Positions 35,372-43,482 of a DNA stretch of 64,000 nucleotides are shown piece by piece (positions within the stretch are counted from its first letter, which is position 1; every line of letters begins with the position of its first letter). Both the position numbers and the translations under genes were made by a program. Source of the DNA: Peterkaempfera podocarpi (GTDB lineage Bacteria; Actinomycetota; Actinomycetes; Streptomycetales; Streptomycetaceae); the NCBI RefSeq assembly GCF_042466665.1, contig NZ_CP162102.1, positions 6,758,001 through 6,822,000 of the forward strand. The letters are read 5' to 3'. The notes under the pieces are model-generated. The model did not search any database. It saw only the letters and a list, made by a program, of their open reading frames with translations, and was not told where the DNA came from.

Positions 35372-36322
35372 ATGACGACTCTGCGTGTACTGCTCCATCC
35401 CGGCCTGCTCGACAGCACGGAACTGCCCCCGGACCTCGCCGGACGGGTCGAACTGGTGGAGATCCCTGGCGAGGGCCCGCTGCCCGACGGCCTCACCGCC
35501 GAGGCGCTGTTCACCTACAACGCCGGCGCCGCCAACCTCGCCGACGCCCTCTCCCGCGACGTGCGCTGGGTCCACCTCTACGGCACCGGGCTGGACCGCG
35601 CCGACCTGCCGACGCTGACCGCCGGCGGACGGACGGTCACCAACTCGTCGGGGGCCGGAGCGGTGCCCATCTCCGAATGGGTGCTGGCCGTGATGCTGGC
35701 CGAGGCCAAGCAGCTGCCGGAGAGCTGGGGGGAGCCCGGCGACGGCCGCGCCTGGGGCGGCCCTTACGGACTCCGGGGTCTGCACGGCAAGCGCCTCGGG
35801 CTGATCGGACTCGGCGGTATCGGGCAGGCCGTCGCCGTCCGGGCGCTGGCGTTCGGCATGGAGGTACGGGCTCTGCGCCGCACCGGCGGGCCCAGCCCGG
35901 TGCCCGGGGTGGAGGTGGTCGGCAGCCTGGAGCAGGTGCTGGACGGTGCGGACCATGTGGTGGTGACCGCCCCGCTCACCCCGGCCACCCGCGGCCTGCT
36001 GGACGCCCGGGCCTTCGGTGCGATGAAGCCGGGGGTCCACCTGGTCAACATCGCCCGGGGAGCCATCGTCGACCAGGAGGCGCTGCGTGCCGCCCTCGAT
36101 GACGGCACCGTGGCCCGCGCCTCGCTGGATGTCGTGCATCCCGAGCCGCTGCCGTCCGGCCACTGGCTCTGGTCGCACCCGTCGGTGCGGCTCAGCGCCC
36201 ATGTCTCCTGGGAGTGGGAGCAGGCCCGCACCACCGCCGCCGAGATCTTCTTCGCCAATCTCCGCCGCCGCCTTGCGGGCGAGCCCCTCCGGCATGTGAT
36301 CGACGGGGCGGAGGGCTACTGA
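35372..36322 (+). CDS. D-isomer-specific 2-hydroxyacid dehydrogenase
   Basis: The 316-residue protein has the NAD-binding motif LGLIGLGGIGQAVAVRALAFGM near residue 145, VNIARGAIVDQEALRAAL near 230, and SAHVSWEWEQ with the catalytic His near 280. Asn-Ser-Ser-Gly replaces the usual TPG loop of the substrate domain (VTNSSGAGAVPISEWVLA). The substrate is a 2-hydroxyacid/2-oxoacid pair such as glyoxylate or hydroxypyruvate. No ribosome site precedes ATG 35372, but TACGTT lies about a dozen bases upstream, so the transcript is probably leaderless. Confidence 0.88.
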   Translation: MTTLRVLLHPGLLDSTELPPDLAGRVELVEIPGEGPLPDGLTAEALFTYNAGAANLADALSRDVRWVHLYGTGLDRADLPTLTAGGRTVTNSSGAGAVPISEWVLAVMLAEAKQLPESWGEPGDGRAWGGPYGLRGLHGKRLGLIGLGGIGQAVAVRALAFGMEVRALRRTGGPSPVPGVEVVGSLEQVLDGADHVVVTAPLTPATRGLLDARAFGAMKPGVHLVNIARGAIVDQEALRAALDDGTVARASLDVVHPEPLPSGHWLWSHPSVRLSAHVSWEWEQARTTAAEIFFANLRRRLAGEPLRHVIDGAEGY

Positions 36323-36470
36323 CGCCGGGCCTGTCCCGGGCCGGCCACCGGCGTCGCCGCCATGTCGGCGATGCGCTCCGCGGCGGAGCCGGCGGCCGCC
36401 TCGGCGGTGGGCGGCGCGGCGTCGCCCAGGCAGGTGGGAACGTCTGCGCCAGGGTCGCGCTGACGACTCG

Positions 36471-37427
36471 TCAGTACTCCTCGCCGAGGTCGGACGGATC
36501 GGTGTTGGCGCCGCACAGCACCACACCGACCCGCTCGCCCGGCTCGGGGCGGTACGCCCCGCAGCGGAGCGCCGCCAGGGCCGCCGCGCCGGCCGGCTCC
36601 ACCGCCAGCCGCCGCCGCTCCCACAGCGCCCGCCGGGCGGCGGCGATCTCCGCGTCGGGCACCAGCACGCTCAGCACCTGGTGCCGGACCGCGATGTCAT
36701 AGGCGATGGCCCCCAGACGCCGGGCTCCCAGCGAGTCGGCGGCGATCCCGGAGACGGGCACATCCACCGGTCCGCCTGCGGCCAGTGCGTCGCTGAGGGT
36801 GGGGATGGCCTCGGGCTCCACCGCGACCACCCGGGCCCGGCCGTCCACCGCGGCGGTGACCCCGGCCAGCATGCCGCCCCCGCCGACCGCGACCAGCACG
36901 GTGTCCAGGCCGCCCGGGCCTGCCTGGTCCAGCAGCTCCAGCGCCATCGTGCCCTGCCCCGCGCACACCTCGGGCTGGTCGTAGGCGTGGCAGAAGAGCG
37001 CCCCGGTCGACCCGGCGCGCTGCGCCGCGGCGGTGAAGGCCTCTGCGTACTCGTCGCCGTGCAGTCCCACCACCGCTCCGGTGGCCTTGAGCGCGGCCAG
37101 TTTCACCGGGGAGGCGGTGGTGGGTACAAAGATCTCGGCGGGGACCGCCAGCCGGGCGGCGGCATAGCCCACCGCAAGGCCGTGGTTGCCGCCGGACGCC
37201 GCGATCACCCCGGTGTCGGGCAGGGCCCCGGCCTCCCGGGCGGACAGCAGCCGGTTGAAGGCGCCGCGGGCCTTGAACGACCCGGAGTGCTGCAGCATCT
37301 CCAGCTTGAACAGCGACGGCCCCACCGGGGCGCCGGCGTCCTCGGGGTCCAGCTCCGCGACCGGCGTCCGCCGGACCCGGTCCCCGATACGGGCCGCTGC
37401 TTCTTCGACATCTGCGCGGGTCAGCAT
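36471..37427 (-). CDS. Threonine/serine dehydratase (PLP, fold type II)
   Basis: The 318-residue protein has HSGSFKARGAFNRLL with the PLP-binding Lys near residue 45, ASGGNHGLAVGYAA contacting the cofactor, and VAVGGGGMLAGVTAA as the phosphate-binding Gly loop. It ends without an ACT domain, so it is the catabolic or racemase-like short form. It deaminates threonine or serine to a 2-oxoacid. ATG 37427 starts LTRADVEEAAARIGDRVRRTPV, the usual N-terminus. It converges with the hydroxyacid dehydrogenase. Confidence 0.88.
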   Translation of the reverse strand: MLTRADVEEAAARIGDRVRRTPVAELDPEDAGAPVGPSLFKLEMLQHSGSFKARGAFNRLLSAREAGALPDTGVIAASGGNHGLAVGYAAARLAVPAEIFVPTTASPVKLAALKATGAVVGLHGDEYAEAFTAAAQRAGSTGALFCHAYDQPEVCAGQGTMALELLDQAGPGGLDTVLVAVGGGGMLAGVTAAVDGRARVVAVEPEAIPTLSDALAAGGPVDVPVSGIAADSLGARRLGAIAYDIAVRHQVLSVLVPDAEIAAARRALWERRRLAVEPAGAAALAALRCGAYRPEPGERVGVVLCGANTDPSDLGEEY

Positions 37428-37571
37428 GGGGCCGACCCTACGCCTTGGGGACCGTGTGCCACGGGTGACCGGCGCGGCGTCCACCGGCCGTTCACCTGGG
37501 CGGCAACGGGGGCCCGGAGCGGGAGGGCGCCGCGCTCCGGCCGCGGTGCCGTCCCGCCCCGGGGGTCGGGA

Positions 37572-39200
37572 TCACTTCAGCGGGACCGAGATCCAGGACG
37601 GATCGGCGGCGGGGGAGTCGAAGGTGAGCGTGCTCCCGGCCGTGTTGTGGGTGATGTACAGCGGGTCGACGGTGTCCACCACCAGTGCCAGCCGGTGTCC
37701 GGCCGGTATGTCGTAGGCGGTCGACTGGAGGGCGATGTCGGCTTCGAAGCGGGCGCCGGGTGTGCGGCCGAGGAAGGTGTACGGCGCCTGGCTGACCAGC
37801 CGCCCGATCCCCAGCGCGTCCACGTCGTAGAGGTAGGCGATCAGACTGCCCTGCCCGCTGCCGGGGACGACGCCCAGATGGGCCCGGACGCTGCCGCGGA
37901 TCCGCTGCGCCGATCCGTAGAAGGCCGACTGCCAGACCGCGCTCACCGCACGCGGCAGCAGCGGCACCGAGACCAGCGGCGGGATCTTGAGGAACTGCTC
38001 GGCCAGATTGCTGAGGAAGATCACCCCGCCGTCGGCGCCGGAGTCCGCCCCGGTGGTGACCGGTGTCCGCCATCCCGTCCCGGCGCCCGCGCCGAGGCTG
38101 CCGGTGCCCAGCCAGTCGCGTGCGCCGAGGCCGAGCCTGACGCTGCTGCTGCTGACCGCCTGCCAGCTGGGGTAGTCCTCGTAGGAGTCCTGGAGCTGGG
38201 GTTCGATGTGCACGGGCTGTTCACGGTCGATGCCGTTGTCGGCGCCCATCAGATAGTGGTCCAGCCACCGGCGGGTGTCGGTCCAGACGTCGTTGGGAAG
38301 CCCCAGCAGCCCGGTGGCCTCGGCGGTGGCGTGGTCGCCCGGGCGCAGCTCCAGCCGCTTGGGCCCGGTCAGCCGCTCGAAGAAGTCGGTGAGCTGGTTG
38401 GGCGGGAAGATGGAGTCGCCCCAGGCGTTGGCCAGCATCACCGAGGCGCCGCCTGCGTTGATCCGGTCCAGGTAGGTGGCGGGGGAGCGGACCTTCGCCC
38501 AGGCCTTGACGGTGTCCTCGTTGGGCTGGTCGGAGCCGAAGAAGCTGATGAGCATCTGCTGGAGTTCGTCGCTGGGCCGGCCGGTGAGATAGCCGGCGAG
38601 GGTGAGCAGCCCCGCGGACTGCAGATGCTGGGTCTCGTCGCTGTACAGCGAGGCGACCAGGTCCGCCCAGCCGCTGAGCGCGGCGACGGTGCGGACCCGG
38701 GGGTCGAAGGCGGCGCCCAGCAGGCTGAGCCCGGCGCCGTAGGAGATGCCGGCCATGCCGATGCGCCCGGGGTCGGCGGCGGTGTTGGCCAGGGACCAGT
38801 CGATCACCTTGGAGATGTCGGCGACGTCCGGCGGTCCGGCGACCTCGATCTGTCCGCCGGAGCCCCAGAACCCGCGGGGGGTGTAGCTGACGACGACATA
38901 GCCTGCTGCGGCCAGCTGCTGGGCCTGTGCGAGGTACTCCAGGTCGTTGAGACTCCAGCTGGCCGGCATCACCACCAGGGGGTGGTGGGCGGCGCCGTCG
39001 GCGGGGGCGTAGACGTTGCCCTTGAGCACCACCCCGCCGGAGCCGGGGATGTCCACGAACCGCAGGACGGGGGCGGTGGCCGAAGCGGCCGCGGCGGGGG
39101 CGGCGGCCGAGGCGGGAGCGGCGAGCGCGAGCGGGCCGGCGGCGAGCATGGCGGCGGCAAGGGCGGTGGCTGTGGCGCGGCGTGCGAGCGGAGTGCTCAT
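37572..39200 (-). CDS. Secreted CocE/NonD (S15) family alpha/beta-hydrolase
   Basis: The 542-residue protein has a Sec signal (LARRATATALAAAMLAAGPLALAAPASAA). The hydrolase domain has AGISYGAGLSLL (nucleophile Ser), NAWGDSIFPPNQ (Asp) and LELRPGDHA (His). A C-terminal jelly roll typical of X-Pro dipeptidyl-peptidases and cocaine esterase follows (LIAYLYDVDALG, then YDIPAGHRLALVVDTVDPLY). The substrate is unknown: acyl esters or X-Pro peptides. The upstream region carries overlapping inverted repeats (39293-39334), suggesting tight control by a TetR-type protein. Confidence 0.85.
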   Translation of the reverse strand: MSTPLARRATATALAAAMLAAGPLALAAPASAAAPAAAASATAPVLRFVDIPGSGGVVLKGNVYAPADGAAHHPLVVMPASWSLNDLEYLAQAQQLAAAGYVVVSYTPRGFWGSGGQIEVAGPPDVADISKVIDWSLANTAADPGRIGMAGISYGAGLSLLGAAFDPRVRTVAALSGWADLVASLYSDETQHLQSAGLLTLAGYLTGRPSDELQQMLISFFGSDQPNEDTVKAWAKVRSPATYLDRINAGGASVMLANAWGDSIFPPNQLTDFFERLTGPKRLELRPGDHATAEATGLLGLPNDVWTDTRRWLDHYLMGADNGIDREQPVHIEPQLQDSYEDYPSWQAVSSSSVRLGLGARDWLGTGSLGAGAGTGWRTPVTTGADSGADGGVIFLSNLAEQFLKIPPLVSVPLLPRAVSAVWQSAFYGSAQRIRGSVRAHLGVVPGSGQGSLIAYLYDVDALGIGRLVSQAPYTFLGRTPGARFEADIALQSTAYDIPAGHRLALVVDTVDPLYITHNTAGSTLTFDSPAADPSWISVPLK

Positions 39201-39292
39201 GCGGTGCTCCAGTCTGCCGATCCGCGTGCGCTGGGTGGGCGGCACGTCCGACCGGATGCGGCGACTGGAGATTAGCTTATGAGACTGTTTGT

Positions 39293-39334
39293 CAGTAACT
39301 GGTCGGTAGGTTACGGACCAGTAAAGGATTACTG
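39293..39334. promoter_or_regulatory. Composite operator upstream of the CocE-family gene
   Basis: Several overlapping inverted repeats occur here: CAGT-A-ACTG (39293-39301), GTAAC-N10-GTTAC (39295-39314), ACTGGTC-N11-GACCAGT (39298-39322) and CAGTAA-AGGA-TTACTG (39319-39334). The stretch is AT-rich against its surroundings. It lies about 95-135 bp before the CocE start, as expected for a promoter covered by one or two TetR-type dimers. Confidence 0.6.
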
Positions 39335-39362
39335 AACAGTAGATCCCCGTGGCGGCCGCGGC

Positions 39363-40226
39363 TCAACCCTGCGGCAGTGCCTCGCCCTGGACCGCCTGGA
39401 TGTCCAGCTCCACCCGCAGGGTCGCGCCGATCGCCGCGATACCGGCCTGCACGATCTGGTTCCAGTTCATGGCGAAGTCCTCCCGGCGCAGCTCCGCGGT
39501 GGCCCGGAAGGCCGCCCGCACCCCGCCCCACGGATCCGGGCCGGTCCCCAGATAGGCCAGGGCCAGATCCACCTGCCGGGTGACACCGGCCAGCGTCAGC
39601 TGCCCGTGGACGGTCCAGCGGTCCGGCCCGGCCGGGGTGAGGCCGCTGCCCCGGTAGGCGATCACCGGGTGCTGCTCGGCGTCCAGGAAGTCGGCGGAGC
39701 GCAGATGGTCGTCGCGCGTCGGGTTGCCGGTGTCCACCGAGGCCGCCTTGATCTCCGCGACCACCGAGGAGTCCTCGGTCCGCGGGGCGATCACGATCCG
39801 GGAGGCGAACTCCGCGAACCGCCCGTGCACGCTGGACAGCCCCAGGTGCTGCGCGGTCGCCGCGACCGCGGAGTGCGACGGGTCGACGGTCCAGACGCCC
39901 GGCGGCGGGAGCTCCGCGCCGCCCTGCCGCGCCAGCACCAGGGTGCCGAGCTCGGCGGCGCCCGAACCGGTGGCGATCGCGGTACGGGCGGCCGGCAGAT
40001 AGCCGGCGGCGGTGACCACCACGGTGTACGCACCGGGGGCCAGCGGGCCCGTGGCGACGGCGCCGCCGCCGTCCGCCTCGGCCCGGGCGACCTGGCGTCC
40101 GGTGGCGTCGGTGACGGTGGCCACCGCATGGGGCACGGCCCAGCCGTCCCTTGTCACCAGCCGGCCGCGCAGGCCCTGCCGCCCGCTGCCGGCGGCAGCG
40201 ACTGCCTCGGGGGCGCCGATCTGCAT
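39363..40226 (-). CDS. YceI-family lipid-binding protein with N-terminal carboxypeptidase-regulatory-like domain
   Basis: The 287-residue protein has a beta-sandwich domain at about residues 17-95 (LRGRLVTRDGWAVPHAVATVTDATGR, PLAPGAYTVVVTAAGYLP). This is followed by YceI (GVWTVDPSHSAVAATAQHLGLSSVHGRF, TRDDHLRSADFLDAEQHP, AFRATAELRREDFAMNW). YceI proteins are lipocalin-like and bind isoprenoid-type lipids. No signal peptide is seen, so the protein is likely cytoplasmic. The same accessory domain type recurs on the MFS exporter encoded just upstream, suggesting a linked function. It ends beside the CocE operator. Confidence 0.88.
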   Translation of the reverse strand: MQIGAPEAVAAAGSGRQGLRGRLVTRDGWAVPHAVATVTDATGRQVARAEADGGGAVATGPLAPGAYTVVVTAAGYLPAARTAIATGSGAAELGTLVLARQGGAELPPPGVWTVDPSHSAVAATAQHLGLSSVHGRFAEFASRIVIAPRTEDSSVVAEIKAASVDTGNPTRDDHLRSADFLDAEQHPVIAYRGSGLTPAGPDRWTVHGQLTLAGVTRQVDLALAYLGTGPDPWGGVRAAFRATAELRREDFAMNWNQIVQAGIAAIGATLRVELDIQAVQGEALPQG

Positions 40227-40281
40227 GTGCTCCTTCTTTCGTCGGGCGCGGTTCGCCCGCGCAGGAGGTTCGGGGGGCCGC

Positions 40282-40340
40282 CCGGCACCGGATGCCCTTC
40301 GGTGCCGGACGGCCTCTGCGGCCCGCCCTCACGGGGCGGG
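40282..40340 (-). terminator. Hairpins between the MFS operon and the YceI gene
   Basis: CCGGCACCG (40282-40290) pairs with CGGTGCCGG (40300-40308), and CCCGCCC (40322-40328) with GGGCGGG (40334-40340). They follow the MFS stop at 40383 on the minus strand and precede the YceI start, so they probably end the marR-MFS transcript. Confidence 0.55.
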
Positions 40341-40382
40341 ACGGCCGGACCGGTTGCCCCCCGGTCCGGAGACTTCGACCCG

Positions 40383-42839
40383 TCAGTCCTCGGGGTGGCC
40401 CAGCCAGAGGTCATGGGCGTCGGCTCCCGAGTCCGCCAGGGTCAGCCCGTCGGCCACCGGCGGATAGCCCGCGGCGAGCACGGTGTAGCGGCCACCGGTC
40501 AGATCGGTGAAGGCGTACTGGCCGTCGGCGAGGGTGGTCTGCACGGCCACCACGTTCCCGGCGGCGTCCAGCAGGGTCACCCGGGCGTCCGCGGCCGGAC
40601 CGCCGCCCCGTACCCGCACCGTGCCGGCCACCCGGGCGCCGGGCTGCAGCACCACGTCCTGGACGGTCTGGCCGCTGCCCGCCACCTCCACCGGCACCGC
40701 TGCCGGGCGGTGGGCCACGGCGCTCACCGCGAGGGTGTACGCGCCCGCGGTCACCTCGCCGAAGGCGAAGGCCCCGGCGGAGTCGGTCCGCCCCGAGGCG
40801 ACCACCTCGCCCCGCACATCGGCGACCACGACCATGGCGTCCCCGACGGGCAGGCCCTCCGCACCGATCACGGTCCCGGCCAGGCCGCCCGCCCCGGCGA
40901 GCACCAGGTCGAAGTCGACCGGCAGATCGCCGACCACCAGCGTCGCGGCATGCGGCTCGTGGTCACCGGCGGCGGCGATCAGCACAAAGGTGCCGCTGCC
41001 GGGGGTCGCCAGCGCATAGCCGCCGTCCGGCCGGGCCGTCGCCCGGGCCAGCTGGTGGCCGCCCACATCGATCAGAGTGAGCATCGCCGAGCCCACCGGG
41101 CTGCCGTCCGCCCGGCGCACCGAGCCGCGGATCAGGCCGCCGCTCGGCGCGACGGTGTCCGCCTCCTGGCCGCCGACCAGGCCGTCGGCCGCCATGGCGA
41201 CCGCCGTGGGCTGCTCCTCACGCTGGGCGTGGCGCCCGTGCTCCGCCTCGGTCTCGGCCTGGGCGGGAGCCCCGCTGCGCAGCTGCTCGGTGTTCTGGGT
41301 GCGCAGCGGCACCTCCTTGATGAACAGGATGGCCAGCAGGGCGACCAGCGCGGTGGGCGCGGCATAGAGGAAGACATCGCCGATGCCGTGGCCGAAGGCG
41401 TCCTCCACCACGCTGCGCACCGGGGCGGGCAGCGCGGAGAGGTCGGGGATGGCGCCGTCGCTGGCGCTGCTGTGCACGCCCAGCTTCGCCAGACCGCTCG
41501 TGGTGTAGTCGGAGACCTGCCGGGCGAGGACCGCTCCCAGGGCGGAGACGCCCACGGCGCCGCCCAGGGTGCGGAAGAAGGAGACCACCGAGCTGGCCGC
41601 GCCGAGCTCCTGGGGACGGACCTGGTTCTGTACCGCGAGCACCAGGTTCTGCATGGTGGTGCCCAGGCCGACGCCGATCAGGAACATGTAGATCGCGGCG
41701 TACCCGTAGGTGGTGTCGTGGCGCAGGCCGCCCAGCAGGCCGTAGCCGGCGGTGAGCAGAACGGCACCGGAGACCAGGAACGCCTTCCAGCGGCCGGTGC
41801 GGCTGATGATCCGGCCGGCGATGGTGGAGGCGAGCGCAAGGCCCGCGATCATCGGCAGCGTCATCAGGCCCGCCTTGGTGGGCGAGTCGCCGCGGGCCAG
41901 CTGGAAGTACTGGCTGAGGAAGGTGGTGGCGCCGAACATGGCCACACCGACCATCAGGCTGGCCACCACGGCCAGGCTCATGGTGCTGTTGCGGAAGAGG
42001 TGCAGCGGGATGATCGGCTCGGCGGCCCTGGACTCCACCCACAGCACGATCAGGGCCAGTACCGCGGCGCCGCCCACCATGGCGCCGGTCTGCCAGGACA
42101 GCCAGTCGTACTTGGTGCCGGCGAAGGAGACCCAGACCAGCAGCAGCGACACCGAGGCGGTGATCAGCGTGGCGCCGGCCCAGTCGACCCTGACCTTCCG
42201 CCGGTGGGTCGGCAGGTGCAGGGTCTTCTGCAGCACGAACAGGGCGATCACGGCGAACGGCACACCGACGTAGAAGCACCAGCGCCAGCCCAGCCACGAG
42301 GTGTCGACGATCACGCCGCCGATCAGCGGGCCGCCGATGGTGGCCAGGGCGAAGACCGCTCCCAGGTAGCCGGAGTAGCGGCCGCGCTCACGCGGCGAGA
42401 TCATCGCCGCCATGATCACCTGGGCCAGGGCGGTGAGACCGCCGGCGCCTATGCCCTGCACCACGCGGGCGCCGATCAGCATCCCGGAGTTCTGCGACAG
42501 ACCGGCCACCGCCGAGCCCGCCACATAGATCACCAGGCCCAGCTGGACTAGGACCTTCTTGCTGGTCAGGTCGGCCAGCTTGCCCCAGATCGGGGTGGAG
42601 ACGGTGGTCGCCAGCAGGGTCGAGGTGATGATCCAGGTGTAGGCGGTCTGGCTGGCACCCAGGTCTGCGGTGATCGTCGGCAGGGCGTTGGAGACAACGG
42701 TCGACGAGAGGATGGCGACGAACATGCCCAGCAGCAGACCGGAGAGCGCCTCCATGATCTGCCGGTGCGACATCGGTGCGGCCGCTGCGTCCTTGCCGGG
42801 GACGGCCTCCCGCACCCCGGCGGGTGCTGCGGTTTCCAT
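40383..42839 (-). CDS. MFS drug exporter (DHA2/EmrB type) fused to carboxypeptidase-regulatory-like domains
   Basis: The 818-residue protein starts with a 14-segment DHA2 exporter (MEALSGLLLGMFVAILSSTVVSNALPTI, WGKLADLTSKKVLV, RVVQGIGAGGLTAL, ending IKEVPLRTQN near residue 515). An Ala/Glu-rich cytoplasmic linker follows. Then come about four repeats of a beta-sandwich (GSVRRADGSPVGSAMLTLIDVGG; GTVIGAEGLPVGDAMVVVADVRG; GTVRVRGGGPAADARVTLLDAAG). These are carboxypeptidase-D regulatory-like domains, unusual on an MFS protein because they are normally extracytoplasmic. It probably exports a toxic compound. ATG 42839 overlaps the MarR stop by one base (TGATG), so the two form an operon. Confidence 0.9.
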   Translation of the reverse strand: METAAPAGVREAVPGKDAAAAPMSHRQIMEALSGLLLGMFVAILSSTVVSNALPTITADLGASQTAYTWIITSTLLATTVSTPIWGKLADLTSKKVLVQLGLVIYVAGSAVAGLSQNSGMLIGARVVQGIGAGGLTALAQVIMAAMISPRERGRYSGYLGAVFALATIGGPLIGGVIVDTSWLGWRWCFYVGVPFAVIALFVLQKTLHLPTHRRKVRVDWAGATLITASVSLLLVWVSFAGTKYDWLSWQTGAMVGGAAVLALIVLWVESRAAEPIIPLHLFRNSTMSLAVVASLMVGVAMFGATTFLSQYFQLARGDSPTKAGLMTLPMIAGLALASTIAGRIISRTGRWKAFLVSGAVLLTAGYGLLGGLRHDTTYGYAAIYMFLIGVGLGTTMQNLVLAVQNQVRPQELGAASSVVSFFRTLGGAVGVSALGAVLARQVSDYTTSGLAKLGVHSSASDGAIPDLSALPAPVRSVVEDAFGHGIGDVFLYAAPTALVALLAILFIKEVPLRTQNTEQLRSGAPAQAETEAEHGRHAQREEQPTAVAMAADGLVGGQEADTVAPSGGLIRGSVRRADGSPVGSAMLTLIDVGGHQLARATARPDGGYALATPGSGTFVLIAAAGDHEPHAATLVVGDLPVDFDLVLAGAGGLAGTVIGAEGLPVGDAMVVVADVRGEVVASGRTDSAGAFAFGEVTAGAYTLAVSAVAHRPAAVPVEVAGSGQTVQDVVLQPGARVAGTVRVRGGGPAADARVTLLDAAGNVVAVQTTLADGQYAFTDLTGGRYTVLAAGYPPVADGLTLADSGADAHDLWLGHPED

Positions 42840-43318
42840 CAAAGTCCTTTCGCTCCCGATGTGCTGCGGGAGGGGTTCGGGGTGCGCACGCGCCTGGTGT
42901 CGAAGCTCGTGCGGAGTCGGGCCAGCAGGGCGGTCAGCGCTGCGGCGTCCTCGTCGGGCCAGTCGGCCAGCGCCGTGCCCAGCAGGGTGCGGGCCTGGGC
43001 GAAGCGCTCCTGGGCGGCGCGCTCGCCCTCCGGGGTCAGCCGGGCGTACCAGGAGCGGCGGTCGTGGGGGTTGGGCCTGCGCTCCGCCCAGCCGCGGCTC
43101 TCCAGATCGGCGAGGTGGCGGCTGGCCACCGACATGTCGATCTCGAAGAGCTCGGCCAGGTCGCCGACCCGCAGTTCGCCGCAGCGGTGCAGGGTCGCCA
43201 GCAGGGCGAAGCCGCCGCGGGGGCTGCCGGGGCCGAGTTCGCGCTTGACGCACCTGATCACCGAGTCGATGCCGCTGAGCTGCAGAAGCAGTTCGCCGCA
43301 GCTGTCCTCAGAGATCAC
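42839..43318 (-). CDS. MarR-family transcriptional regulator
   Basis: The 159-residue protein has the MarR winged HTH: GFALLATLHRCGELRVGDLAELFEIDMSVASRHLADLESRGW, then the wing RRPNPHDRRSWYARLTPEG. It starts at GTG 43318 and is the first gene of the exporter operon. Two copies of a TTGCCTNNNGC-type palindrome lie in the adjacent promoter (43342-43382), which fits autorepression lifted by the exporter's substrate. Confidence 0.9.
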   Translation of the reverse strand: MISEDSCGELLLQLSGIDSVIRCVKRELGPGSPRGGFALLATLHRCGELRVGDLAELFEIDMSVASRHLADLESRGWAERRPNPHDRRSWYARLTPEGERAAQERFAQARTLLGTALADWPDEDAAALTALLARLRTSFDTRRVRTPNPSRSTSGAKGL

Positions 43319-43341
43319 AGTCCGCCACCGTCCTCGTCTAG

Positions 43342-43382
43342 TTGCCTAAAGCAACGATAACTCGCTTGGTTGCCTGAGGCGA
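43342..43382. promoter_or_regulatory. Tandem MarR operators
   Basis: TTGCCTAAAGCAA (43342-43354) is a perfect TTGC/GCAA palindrome. TTGCCTGAGGCGA (43370-43382) is a second, imperfect copy, 28 bp further on centre to centre. They lie just upstream of the MarR GTG and in the divergent region shared with the gamma-glutamyltransferase gene. Confidence 0.75.
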
Positions 43383-43482
43383 CTTTTCACGTGTGAACGT
43401 GGTCACGTGCGCCCACAAGGCGCTGTTGTGCACCCGGGACGCCTGTGAAAGAACGGTCGGGACGTCGTCCCAGGAGGTACGC

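Noticed and set aside
39606..42551. Long plus-strand open frame of about 980 codons opposite the YceI and MFS genes
   Set aside because: It is antisense to clear genes, with Gly/His/Arg-rich composition typical of a shadow frame.
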